DNA from: Desulfuromonadaceae bacterium
Lineage (GTDB): Bacteria; Desulfobacterota; Desulfuromonadia; Geobacterales; Pseudopelobacteraceae
DNA: 48,201 bases
Reading direction: 5' to 3'
NCBI GenBank assembly: GCA_028712665.1
Contig: JAQTRC010000013.1
Location: 1 to 48,201 of the forward strand
The notes beneath the pieces were generated by a model. It had not been told where the DNA came from. It made no database searches and saw only the letters and a list, made by a program, of their open reading frames with translations. Positions 18,232 through 26,153 of the stretch are shown here, piece after piece. Position numbers and translations under genes: made by a program. Position 1 is the first letter of the stretch. Every line of letters begins with the position of its first letter.

Positions 18232-19152
18232 ATGAGGAGTGTTCGCCAGCAATCAATACCGGTGCCATTGCCGGGCGGGGATATTCTGAACCTCCAGAGG
18301 TTTGCCGGCGCCGAACCGGGGCCTCCGGTTATCATGCTGCACGGAGCCATCGAGAATGGCCGGATCTTCTACTCCGGATCCGGAAGGGGGTTGGCTATCT
18401 ACCTGGCCCGCAACGGTTACGATGTTTATGTCGCCGACCTGCGGGGACGGGGAAAAAGTAAACCTCCCATAAGCCGGATCTCATGTTTCGGTCAGACCGA
18501 GGCGATAACCGAGGATATTCCGGCATGCGTCGAAGCTGTCATTAAACTGCGCGGTCCGATTCCACAGCAGTGGGTTGCCCATTCGTGGGGCGGGGTACTC
18601 TTTTCATCCGTTCTGGCGCGATTTCCCGAATATATAAGGCTGATCGGTTCTCTGGTTTATCTCGGCAGTAAACGGACCATCCGGGTTTGGAACATCCAGC
18701 GCATCCTCAAGGTGGAGCTGGTCTGGAGGTGGCTCTGTCCAGTGGCGTGCCGTATATACGGTTATCTACCGGCTCGGCAGCTTCGGATCGGCTCTGACAG
18801 CGAAACGGCCAAATCATATCGTCAGAGTGCGGCCTGGGTAAAGAACGACGCCTGGGTCGATTCCGATGATGGTTTCGACTACGGTGCGGCGGTCAAAAAG
18901 CTCTCCCTGCCGCCGATCTGGTATATTGCCGCGCAAAACGACCATGCCTTGGGACACCCCCGTGATGTGCATGATTTCATGGAGTCAGCGGGGAGGCAGG
19001 AGAGGCGGTATACTCTCCTTTCGCGCAAAAATGGCAACCGGCATGACTACGATCATATAACCATGCTTACCCATCCCGATGCCGTGCATGACCATTTTCC
19101 CCAGATTTTGGAATGGCTGCGGCAACATCAATCATATCCAAGGAGCAGATAG
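18232..19152 (+). CDS. Alpha/beta hydrolase
   Basis: A 306-residue alpha/beta-hydrolase. The oxyanion HG is in VIMLHGAIENGR (about 36), the strand after it reads YVADLRGRGKS, and the nucleophile elbow is AHSWGG with Ser at about 119. The acid is probably in IAAQNDHALG, and a C-terminal His lies in HDYDHITMLTH. It starts 24 bp after the chalcone-isomerase-like gene and its stop abuts the ATG of the thioesterase gene, so it is translated as part of the same series. A lipase, esterase or thioesterase function is plausible; the substrate is unknown. Confidence 0.83.
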   Translation: MRSVRQQSIPVPLPGGDILNLQRFAGAEPGPPVIMLHGAIENGRIFYSGSGRGLAIYLARNGYDVYVADLRGRGKSKPPISRISCFGQTEAITEDIPACVEAVIKLRGPIPQQWVAHSWGGVLFSSVLARFPEYIRLIGSLVYLGSKRTIRVWNIQRILKVELVWRWLCPVACRIYGYLPARQLRIGSDSETAKSYRQSAAWVKNDAWVDSDDGFDYGAAVKKLSLPPIWYIAAQNDHALGHPRDVHDFMESAGRQERRYTLLSRKNGNRHDYDHITMLTHPDAVHDHFPQILEWLRQHQSYPRSR

Positions 19153-19539
19153 ATGCCACAAACCTATTCAACCAGCATCGAGTTGAGGTTTTCCGATTTA
19201 GACGCCTATGGCCATGTGAACAGCGCCGTTTACTTCACCTATCTGGAAACGGCGCGGGTCAAGCTGTTCAATGATTTTTTCAGGGAAGTCTCGCAGCATG
19301 GAATATTCACCCTCGTTGCGCGGGCTGAATGCGAGTTCAAGATCCCGATCACGCTCTATGACGAAGTCATTGTTACGCTCTGGATGTCTAAAACAGGGCG
19401 ATCCAGTTTCGATCTGGAGTACCGGATCCATGACGGCAATGAGAAAACCTACGCCACCGCACGCACCACAATGGTCTGTTTTGACAGCATAAAAAATAAA
19501 ACGGTAGCGATACCGGAGAGCATTAAGGCGATGGCATAA
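19153..19539 (+). CDS. Hotdog-fold acyl-CoA thioesterase (YbgC/FcbC-type)
   Basis: A 128-residue 4HBT-superfamily protein. The N-terminal motif RFSDLDAYGHVNSAVYFTYLETAR contains the conserved Asp (DLDAYGHVN) used by 4-hydroxybenzoyl-CoA-thioesterase-like enzymes. Strands VTLWMSKTGRSSFDLEYRI and ARTTMVCFDSIKNK follow. It hydrolyses acyl-CoA thioesters, perhaps to recover CoA or release stalled intermediates. The ATG follows the hydrolase stop directly and GGAG lies within the end of that gene, which suggests coupling. Confidence 0.87.
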   Translation: MPQTYSTSIELRFSDLDAYGHVNSAVYFTYLETARVKLFNDFFREVSQHGIFTLVARAECEFKIPITLYDEVIVTLWMSKTGRSSFDLEYRIHDGNEKTYATARTTMVCFDSIKNKTVAIPESIKAMA

Positions 19540-19547
19540 AGGGCTTC

Positions 19548-19655
19548 GCAAAAAGTCCATCTGCTGCGTTACGCTCAACCTTCGTCACTGCAGCGTACAT
19601 CATGAGTACGCCTCATTCCTCAGGTTTCGCAAGCCTTGCATCCGGAGCTTTTTGC
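19548..19655. repeat. Intergenic element with GCAAAAAG terminal inverted repeats
   Basis: About 108 bp bounded by GCAAAAAGTCC and GGAGCTTTTTGC, which are inverted copies apart from one base. The interior contains a near-palindrome around GCGTACATCATGAGTACGC. It has no coding potential and fills the space between the thioesterase and the enoyl-CoA hydratase genes. The 42730-42835 stretch has a similar internal order of short words, so both may belong to one dispersed family. Confidence 0.65.
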
Positions 19656-19714
19656 TCTGCACCAGATCTTCAGCAAATTTGCAAAATAGTCAACATTACC
19701 AAGGAGTTAACTAT

Positions 19715-20491
19715 ATGAAGAGCAGAGATCAGATCCAGAGTGAAATATGCGAGGCTGTCCTTACGCTTCGCATCAACAGGCCGGACAAGAAAAATGCCCT
19801 GAATCTGGCAATGTATCAGGCGCTGGCGGATGGCCTTAAAAAGGGGGAGAGTGATGACACGGTGCGGGTCATCCTGATCCTCGGAAGCGAGGAGTGTTTC
19901 ACCAGCGGCAATGATCTGGCCGATTTTCTGAATGCGCCTCCAACCGGACCGGAAAGTCCGGTCATGCAGTTTCTGATCGCCATCAGCGAGGCCCGCAAGC
20001 CTATTGTGGCGGCGGTCAATGGTATGGCGGTGGGGGTCGGCGTCACGATGCTGCTGCACTGTGAACTGGTCTACGCCGCGAGCGGAGCCACTTTCCAGAT
20101 GCCGTTCGTCAACCTTGGTCTCTGTCCCGAAGCAGGTTCCACACTCCTGCTCCCCAGAATCATGGGACACCAGCGCGCTGCGGGACTGTTGCTGATGGGT
20201 GAAACTTTCAACGCCGACAAGGCCTTCAGCCTCGGCATTATCACAGAGGTCTGCCAGGATGGCGATGTTGAAGCGTTCGCCCGGAGCAGGGCATTGCAGC
20301 TGGCGGCCCAACCGGCGGCAGCTGTGCGTCTGGCAAAGAAACTGCTCAAGCGCGACTATGCGGATCAGTTGCGGGAAACCATCGCAGAAGAGGGGCGGCA
20401 GTTCCTTGCGCGTCTTAAGTCGCCGGAGGCGGCCGAGGCGCTGCAGGCCTTCATGCAGCGGAGGAAACCTGATTTTACACGATTTGATTGA
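19715..20491 (+). CDS. Enoyl-CoA hydratase/isomerase family protein
   Basis: A 258-residue crotonase-fold protein. Signatures are NRPDKKNALNLAMYQAL at the N-terminus, the first oxyanion segment SGNDLADFL, the second AVNGMAVGVGVTMLLHCELVYA, and FVNLGLCPEAGS with the Glu position typical of the isomerase/hydratase class. The loop FNADKAFSLGIITEV and the C-terminal helix follow. AAGGAG lies 8 bases upstream of the ATG at 19715; the earlier in-frame start at 19652 falls in the repeat. The enzyme probably hydrates or isomerises enoyl-CoA in this pathway. Only one of the two usual catalytic glutamates is obvious, so isomerase activity is possible. Confidence 0.86.
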   Translation: MKSRDQIQSEICEAVLTLRINRPDKKNALNLAMYQALADGLKKGESDDTVRVILILGSEECFTSGNDLADFLNAPPTGPESPVMQFLIAISEARKPIVAAVNGMAVGVGVTMLLHCELVYAASGATFQMPFVNLGLCPEAGSTLLLPRIMGHQRAAGLLLMGETFNADKAFSLGIITEVCQDGDVEAFARSRALQLAAQPAAAVRLAKKLLKRDYADQLRETIAEEGRQFLARLKSPEAAEALQAFMQRRKPDFTRFD

Positions 20492-20526
20492 ATTCTCTCG
20501 GAGCGGCACACAAAACAATTAAAGGC

Positions 20527-20639
20527 AATAGAACGCGAAATAATCCGGATTTAAGCGGATTTTCGCTGATAAACCAATCAGAACAAAGTTTTTATAAACT
20601 GCGTTAATCCGCTGCATCCGCGATAATCCGCGTTCTATT
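20527..20639. repeat. Palindrome-ended intergenic element (AATAGAACGCG)
   Basis: A 113-bp noncoding element with 11-bp perfect terminal inverted repeats, AATAGAACGCG and CGCGTTCTATT. The inside holds several variants of the words AATCCGC and ATCCGCG on one strand and GCGGATT on the other. It occupies most of the gap between the enoyl-CoA hydratase and the ferredoxin-like gene. Confidence 0.7.
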
Positions 20640-20663
20640 ACATATTTGTTATGGAGATACGTC

Positions 20664-21872
20664 ATGGGTCATCATCTCGGTTCAAAAAGCAGTATCGTGC
20701 CTCTTATCGACCGCCTCAACAAGTACCCGATAGGTCTGGTGGATTGTGAAAAGCTGCGAGAGATTCTTGCGCTGTTGTTCGATGAACGGGAAGCTTTTGT
20801 AGCCTCCCGGTTTCCGTTGGAAGAGGCGACTCTCCCCGAGTTGAGCAAGCTGACCAAATTCTCAGAAGACGAACTGTTGCCGCTCCTGGAGAGGATGGCC
20901 GACAAAGGCCTGGTGATGGACATGCCTTATGGCGGCGAGGTCTATTACCTGCTGCTGCCAGGCTTGATTGGTTTCTTCGAGCTTACCTTCATGAAGAACC
21001 GGAGCGACCTGCCGCTCCCGCACCTGGCCCTGCTTATGAGGGAGTATCTTGAAGAGAGTCAGGCCGGAGAATTCTTCGGCAGCAAGACCCCGCTGACCCG
21101 TTCGCTTCTCTACGAAGAACATATCCCGGTCACCTCGGAAGTTACCAGCTATGACCGCGCCCGTGAAATCATCCGGGAGGCTGGTTTCGGCGCGGCGGGG
21201 ATGTGTTACTGCCGCCACAAGAAAGAGCATCTGGGCGAAACTTGCGCTAAAGGAGCGCCGGTTGAGGGTATCTGCATCTCGCTGGGGAGCGCAGCCCGTT
21301 TTATGGCACGCCGTGGTTTCGCCCAGGAGAAGAGCGTGGACGAACTGCTGGCTCTCCTCGATAAGGCAAGAGCGCTGAACTTGACCCACATAACCGATAA
21401 TATCCGTCACAAACCATCTTTCATCTGCAATTGCTGCAGCTGCTGCTGCGAACTGCTGGCCGGGGTACAGATGGGGTACCTTAACGGAGTCGCCAAAACC
21501 GGTTTTTGCGCCGTTATCGATAAAGATCAATGCAACTACTGCGGCGCCTGCTTCCGCGCCTGTAACGTCAAGGCTATCGCCCTGCCGAAAGAGGTAAGGT
21601 TTGAGCAGAAGAGCGATCGTTACGCCCTGGTTGCCGAAGAAATCTGCCTCGGTTGCGGCGCCTGCATCAGCGCCTGCAAACAGGGGGCGCTCAGGATGAT
21701 CCCGGCCACCAGCCGGGAACTGCCGCCATTGAAACGCAAAGATCTGTACATGCAGATATTGAAAGAGAAAAAACGTCTGACACCCTTTGTCGTAAGCGGC
21801 GTCAAGAAGAGCCTGCGGAACCTCCTGAAAAAGAAGTCCGTCAATAAAACAATTCCGATTATAGGAGAATAG
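20664..21872 (+). CDS. Cysteine-rich 4Fe-4S ferredoxin-like protein with N-terminal helical domain
   Basis: A 402-residue soluble protein. Residues about 1-110 are helical and resemble a winged-helix module (LPELSKLTKFSEDELLPLLER, MADKGLVMDM). The middle carries unusual cysteines: CYC at 181-183, C194, C204, and the run CNCCSCCC at 255-262. The C-terminal part has two classical 4Fe-4S motifs, CNYCGACFRAC (290-300) and CLGCGACISAC (328-338). Such proteins carry low-potential electrons. The stop is 3 bases before the next acyl-CoA dehydrogenase, whose ribosome binding site is inside this gene, so the two are tightly coupled. It may be the electron acceptor of that dehydrogenase; this is inference. 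GGAG precedes the ATG by 7 bases. Confidence 0.8.
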   Translation: MGHHLGSKSSIVPLIDRLNKYPIGLVDCEKLREILALLFDEREAFVASRFPLEEATLPELSKLTKFSEDELLPLLERMADKGLVMDMPYGGEVYYLLLPGLIGFFELTFMKNRSDLPLPHLALLMREYLEESQAGEFFGSKTPLTRSLLYEEHIPVTSEVTSYDRAREIIREAGFGAAGMCYCRHKKEHLGETCAKGAPVEGICISLGSAARFMARRGFAQEKSVDELLALLDKARALNLTHITDNIRHKPSFICNCCSCCCELLAGVQMGYLNGVAKTGFCAVIDKDQCNYCGACFRACNVKAIALPKEVRFEQKSDRYALVAEEICLGCGACISACKQGALRMIPATSRELPPLKRKDLYMQILKEKKRLTPFVVSGVKKSLRNLLKKKSVNKTIPIIGE

Positions 21873-21875
21873 ACA

Positions 21876-23573
21876 ATGTTATTGCTTAATCCCAAACAGC
21901 TGGCTGATGCTCATCCCGATCCGGTTTTGAACGAGATCCTGCGCAAAACCGTTGCGTTCTTTGAAGCTAAAGGGAAAAAGAGCCTTAAACAGGACGATCT
22001 TGACCGGGTCTGGTATCGGGACTTTCTCGACTTTATCAAGCGGGAAAAGATCTTTGCCACCCTCCTGACCCCCGCCGGTTATGGAGACAAGGAGTGTCGA
22101 TGGGACACCTCGCGTCTGGTGCCCTTTAATGAGTTGCTAGGCTTTTACGGCCTCTGCTACTGGTATGCCTGGCAGGTCACCATCCTGGGACTGGGGCCGA
22201 TCTGGATGAGCCCCAATGATGAGTTGAAGCGCAAGGCGGCAGAGCTGCTGGATAACGGAGAGATCTTTGCCTTCGGGTTGTCCGAGAAAGAGCATGGCGC
22301 CGATATCTATGCCAGCGACATGCTGCTGATCCCGGCCGGAGAGGGCAACTACCTGGCGCGGGGAGATAAATACTACATCGGCAACGGCAATGAAGCGGCT
22401 TTTGTTTCGGTCTTCGGACGGGAACCGGACGGCGGCGGATATGCCTTCTTTGTCGTCAACAGCAAGCATGAGAAATACGAACTGGTCAAAAACATCACCC
22501 CCACCCAGTCCTACGTTGCCGAGTTCGTGCTGCACGACTATCCGGTGGCAGAGGCCGACATCCTTTCCAAAGGGGATGAAGCCTGGAACGCGACCCTCAA
22601 CACCGTCAATATCGGCAAGTACAACCTGGGATGGGCCAGCATCGGCATCTGCACCCACGCTTTCTACGAGGCTATCAATCACGCCTCTTCGCGCAACCTC
22701 TACGGTATGCATGTCACCGATTTCTCCCATGTCAAGCAGATGTTTGTCGATGCCTATGCCCGTCTGGCAGCAATGAAACTTTTTGCCTTGCGAGCTTCGG
22801 ATTACCTCCGTTCTGCTTCGGAGGAGGATCGCCGCTACCTGCTCTACAATCCGGTGGTCAAGATGAAGGTGACTACCCAGGGAGAGGATGTCATCAACCT
22901 GCTCTGGGATGTGATCGCAGCCAAAGGCTTTGAAAAGGAGATGTATTTTGAAAACGCCACCAGGGATATCAGAGGCTTGCCGAAGCTGGAGGGGACAGTT
23001 CACGTCAACATAGCGCTGATCGTCAAGTTCATGCAGAACTATTTCTTCAATCCGGCCGAGTACCCGGTCGTGCCGCGCCGCCTCGATCCGGTCAACGATG
23101 ATTATCTCTTCCATCAGGGAGCGGCAAGAGGTCTCGGGAAGATTCAGTTCCACGATTACCGCCCGGTCTACGACAGCTCCGCTCTGCCCAATGTGCAGAT
23201 ATTCCGCGAGCAGATCAAACTGTTCCGCGAGTTCCTGTTCAAGGCGACACCGGATGCGGCCCAGCAGAAGGACATCGACTTCCTGCTGACTGTAGGCGAG
23301 ATCTTCACGCTGGTGGTCTACGGGCAGCTGATCCTTGAAAACGCCGCCCTTTTGGGAACAGATGACGATCTAGTTGATCAGATTTTCGACTTCATGGTGC
23401 GCGACATGTCCAGATTTGCACTGCAGCTTTACAGCAAGCCGTCCAGCACCGAAGCACAGATGGGATATTGCATGAAGCTGATCCGCAAGGCGCAAGTCGA
23501 TGAGAATCGCTATCAGAGGGTTTTGGAGCGGTATGTGTACAGTTTGAACGGGGTTTACGAGATGGCGGGGTGA
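21876..23573 (+). CDS. Divergent acyl-CoA dehydrogenase
   Basis: A 565-residue acyl-CoA-dehydrogenase-fold protein, only distantly related to the FadE-type enzyme at 12767. The N-terminal helical part is followed by AFGLSEKEHGADIYASDMLL (the flavin-site TEPxxGSD equivalent is altered to SEKEHGAD), then the beta domain and a C-terminal helical domain. The likely catalytic Glu is in GLPKLEGTVHVN. RNLYGMHVTDFSHVKQMFVDAY corresponds to the usual ERKAFG helix. It is coupled to the ferredoxin-like gene just upstream. The substrate could be a different acyl-CoA from that of the first dehydrogenase. Confidence 0.8.
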   Translation: MLLLNPKQLADAHPDPVLNEILRKTVAFFEAKGKKSLKQDDLDRVWYRDFLDFIKREKIFATLLTPAGYGDKECRWDTSRLVPFNELLGFYGLCYWYAWQVTILGLGPIWMSPNDELKRKAAELLDNGEIFAFGLSEKEHGADIYASDMLLIPAGEGNYLARGDKYYIGNGNEAAFVSVFGREPDGGGYAFFVVNSKHEKYELVKNITPTQSYVAEFVLHDYPVAEADILSKGDEAWNATLNTVNIGKYNLGWASIGICTHAFYEAINHASSRNLYGMHVTDFSHVKQMFVDAYARLAAMKLFALRASDYLRSASEEDRRYLLYNPVVKMKVTTQGEDVINLLWDVIAAKGFEKEMYFENATRDIRGLPKLEGTVHVNIALIVKFMQNYFFNPAEYPVVPRRLDPVNDDYLFHQGAARGLGKIQFHDYRPVYDSSALPNVQIFREQIKLFREFLFKATPDAAQQKDIDFLLTVGEIFTLVVYGQLILENAALLGTDDDLVDQIFDFMVRDMSRFALQLYSKPSSTEAQMGYCMKLIRKAQVDENRYQRVLERYVYSLNGVYEMAG

Positions 23574-23608
23574 TTGCTTGTGGATATGGTAAATATACCA
23601 GCAAAGTC

Positions 23609-24694
23609 CTAAAGGGAAAACTCCGAAACAGTATTAAAGGTTTTTTCCAGCTCTAAAAAAGCCTTGACGATGACTGGGTCGAAATGGGTTCCTTTCCCTT
23701 TCCTGATCATCGATATTACCTGCTTATGCCCCATCCCCTTGCGATAGCAGCGGTCTGAACGAAGCGCATCATATACATCCGCCAACGCCATTATTCGAGC
23801 AGAGAGAGGAATATTTCTGCCGATGAGGCCGTCGGGATAACCTGTCCCATCCCACTTTTCGTGGTGATAGAGAGCTATTTCAATCCCCATGCCGATGAAG
23901 ATGTTGCCGGAGTATTGATTATAGACACTCTGCATGTTCTCAGCGCCAATGATCGTATGGCTTTTCATGATCTCGAATTCTTCAGGCGTCAGTATCCCTT
24001 TTTTTAGAAGAATACTGTCCGGGATGGCTACTTTGCCTACATCATGCAGAGGTGAGGCGTGCTGGATGCATTCTATGAATTCCGGGGTGATGCTTGCGTC
24101 ATAAGGAGAGCTTTTCGCCAGTCGTTCCGCCAGCAGGCGGCAGAATTCCCGAACCCTTTCCAGGTGGGCTCCGGTGTCTACATCCCGTTGCTCCGCCAGT
24201 TTTGCCAAGGCGAAAATTGTTGCAAGTTGCGCCTCGGAAATCTCCCGAACCTTACGCTCCATTATCTGCTGGAATTCAAGCTTGTTCTGCAGCTTGCGCA
24301 ACCGTAGATGAACCGCCACTCTGGCGCGAACTTCGGCAAAATAAAATGGTTTGGTAATATAATCAACTGCACCGAGATCAAAAGCTCTGAGTTTGCTATC
24401 CGTATCCTCGACACTGCTCAGAAAAATAACCGGAATATCTCGTAACCTCACTAATTGCTTGAGTATTTTACAAATATTAAATCCGGAGGTTTTCTGTTGG
24501 TTAAGGCCGATCAGAAAGATATCGGGTGTAAAATTTCCTAGAGCAGAGAGGGCTGTTTCCTCATCCGTGGAAAAAAAGATCTCGCTTCCTTCAATTTCAA
24601 GCAGATCCTTGAGGCTTGCGTGGGTAGAGTAATCATCGTCGATCACCATGATCTTGACGTTATTGTGCTGTTCCTCAGAAATTTTGAAAATCAT
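23609..24694 (-). CDS. HD-GYP-domain protein with degenerate receiver (c-di-GMP phosphodiesterase type)
   Basis: A 361-residue RpfG-like protein. The N-terminal receiver fold (about 13-130) keeps the acidic pair (VIDDD at 18-22) and the Lys of TKP (residue 115). The phosphoacceptor position, normally Asp in the LLD strand, is Gly63 in FLIGLNQQ. The C-terminal HD-GYP domain is complete: LHDVGK with H217 and D218, then HHEKWDGTGYP at 277-287. Such domains hydrolyse cyclic di-GMP. The protein may be controlled by something other than phosphorylation. It is the only gene in its transcription unit and converges on the acyl-CoA dehydrogenase. Confidence 0.88.
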   Translation of the reverse strand: MIFKISEEQHNNVKIMVIDDDYSTHASLKDLLEIEGSEIFFSTDEETALSALGNFTPDIFLIGLNQQKTSGFNICKILKQLVRLRDIPVIFLSSVEDTDSKLRAFDLGAVDYITKPFYFAEVRARVAVHLRLRKLQNKLEFQQIMERKVREISEAQLATIFALAKLAEQRDVDTGAHLERVREFCRLLAERLAKSSPYDASITPEFIECIQHASPLHDVGKVAIPDSILLKKGILTPEEFEIMKSHTIIGAENMQSVYNQYSGNIFIGMGIEIALYHHEKWDGTGYPDGLIGRNIPLSARIMALADVYDALRSDRCYRKGMGHKQVISMIRKGKGTHFDPVIVKAFLELEKTFNTVSEFSL

Positions 24695-24908
24695 TCTCTC
24701 ATTCCGAATCAGATGTTGTCAAATGTGGCGCACGACATTAACACATAAAATCAAATCTCGAATCATAATATTTTATATGATAAACAGCCGGGCGATGTAG
24801 TATAACTCACCTGTCAGCAACCACTGGAGTCAGGCAATGAGTTACGGAAACCCCTCCGATTAATACCAATCTTGAAGATGGCGCCGAAAATTCTGAAAAA
24901 CGGGAAAA

Positions 24909-25475
24909 ATGAAACCATCGTATAAATATCTGAATATTTTCAGTCCGATCTGTTGGGCAGTCCCGTTAGTTCTGATAATCCTCTGTTTTTGTCCAGGTTG
25001 TGACAAAAAGCAGTTGCTTAAGATCGGCGACAATTCGCCGGAGATTTCAGGTAACGACAACCATGGTAAGTTTGTCAGCCTCAAACAGTTCAAGGATAAA
25101 ATTGTTGTCATCTATTTCTGGCGTAATTCATGCTGTGGAGACAAAATAAAACTGCTTGAAGCATTTTACGGTAACAACAAGGAGAGGGGTCTGGCGGTTC
25201 TGGCTGTTAATGTGGGAGATAACAAAGAGATCGTCGACTCATATGCAAATGCCAACGGATGGACCTTTACTCTGCTGTCGGATGAACGTGCGATGATCTC
25301 GGAGGAGTATGGCGTTATTGGCTTCCCGACTATTTTTATCCTCGACAGGAATGGGATTGTTCGGGAAAAAATCTTGGGGAGCGTTCAAATAGAAAAACTG
25401 CAAAAGCTGGTCGCAAAACAGTTCAGTATCCAAAAAGAAACAGAGGCAAATTACGAAAAAACTCATCCACGTTAA
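24909..25475 (+). CDS. Thioredoxin-fold (TlpA/redoxin-like) protein with altered active site
   Basis: A 188-residue exported protein. An N-terminal hydrophobic segment (about 14-30) ends in CPGC, which may be a poor lipobox with Cys31, or an uncleaved anchor. The TlpA-like fold follows: GDNSPEISGNDNHGKFVSLKQF, VVIYFWRNSCCGD, then GLAVLAVNVGDNKE and the cis-Pro loop GVIGFPTIFILDRNGIV. In place of WCPPC the protein reads SCCGD (74-78): the first Cys is kept and the second is Asp, with an extra adjacent Cys76. Ordinary dithiol exchange therefore looks unlikely. It converges with the merR-like gene with 5 bp between stops. Confidence 0.8.
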   Translation: MKPSYKYLNIFSPICWAVPLVLIILCFCPGCDKKQLLKIGDNSPEISGNDNHGKFVSLKQFKDKIVVIYFWRNSCCGDKIKLLEAFYGNNKERGLAVLAVNVGDNKEIVDSYANANGWTFTLLSDERAMISEEYGVIGFPTIFILDRNGIVREKILGSVQIEKLQKLVAKQFSIQKETEANYEKTHPR

Positions 25476-25480
25476 TGCCG

Positions 25481-25879
25481 CTACTTGACAAGATTGAATT
25501 GATCGACGATCCGTTGACGATAGGCGGTAACATCTTTTTCGAGCGATTGAAGAGTTGAAACCTTCTGCTTTATACTTTTCAAGTGGGTGTCCAGCAGTTC
25601 GGTCAATCGCGGCATGATCTTCTCAGGCACCTTGTGCTCCTTGTCATATAGCTGAGCCAATTCCTTCATCTCTTCCAGAGTAAGCCCAAGCTCCTTTACC
25701 TTCAGAACAAACTTGAAACGCTTTACATCCGCTTTTTCATAATACCTGACTCGTCCGTCAGTTCGCTTGGGAGGTTCTACCAACCCCAGTTTTTCATACA
25801 GACGGATTGTCCTGGTCGAGATGCCCAGCATCTCGGACAAGTCGCTGATCTGCATATGCTCTTCGTTACTCAGCCTCAT
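25481..25879 (-). CDS. MerR-family transcriptional regulator (LiuR-like)
   Basis: A 132-residue regulator. The N-terminal winged helix-turn-helix reads MQISDLSEMLGISTRTIRLYEKLGLVEPPKR, then GRVRYYEKADVKRFKFVLKVKELGLTLEEM. A long C-terminal coiled coil (LTELLDTHLKSIKQKVSTLQSLE) forms the dimer. No cysteines for metal or redox sensing are present. The LAQLYD element and overall length resemble LiuR-type MerR proteins that control branched-chain and fatty acyl catabolism, so the island upstream is a reasonable target (inference). It may also repress itself: its promoter carries a perfect dyad between the -35 and -10 boxes. AGAGGTG precedes the ATG. Confidence 0.85.
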   Translation of the reverse strand: MRLSNEEHMQISDLSEMLGISTRTIRLYEKLGLVEPPKRTDGRVRYYEKADVKRFKFVLKVKELGLTLEEMKELAQLYDKEHKVPEKIMPRLTELLDTHLKSIKQKVSTLQSLEKDVTAYRQRIVDQFNLVK

Positions 25880-25904
25880 ACTTCACCTCTGCGTCAATTA
25901 TTGG

Positions 25905-25934
25905 TATATAGAACCAGGTTCGATTTTTTGTCAA
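25905..25934 (-). promoter_or_regulatory. Promoter of the merR-like gene with dyad in the spacer
   Basis: On the minus strand, TTGACA (25934-25929) and TATATA (25910-25905) are separated by 18 bp. The spacer contains the perfect palindrome GAACC-T-GGTTC at 25911-25921, abutting the -10 box. MerR proteins bind dyads placed between these elements, so this looks like an autoregulatory operator. A 30-bp part of this region recurs at 32677-32706. Confidence 0.6.
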
Positions 25935-25943
25935 GATTTTTCC
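25914..25943. repeat. 30-bp repeat, copy at the merR promoter
   Basis: Bases 25914-25943 are identical over 30 bp to 32677-32706. They begin CCAGGTTCGATTTTTTG, include the complement of the -35 TTGACA box, and end TTTTTCC. Flanking sequence beyond ATATAG differs. Confidence 0.85.
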
Positions 25944-26153
25944 AGACAACTGCAAACGTCAACTCGCTACATATTAGTGTCTCATCCTGATATTCCATAT
26001 ATTGAATATTCACGGTTTATTATCTGACTCCATTCCAAAGATTTCCCACGCCTCTCCCATGCTTTCTCTGTACTCCACATTTTATATATCGTATACTTTC
26101 AAGCTAGTAGCTTAAAATTGTAATTCTGGTTGATTCCGTGTAAGGCAAACAGC

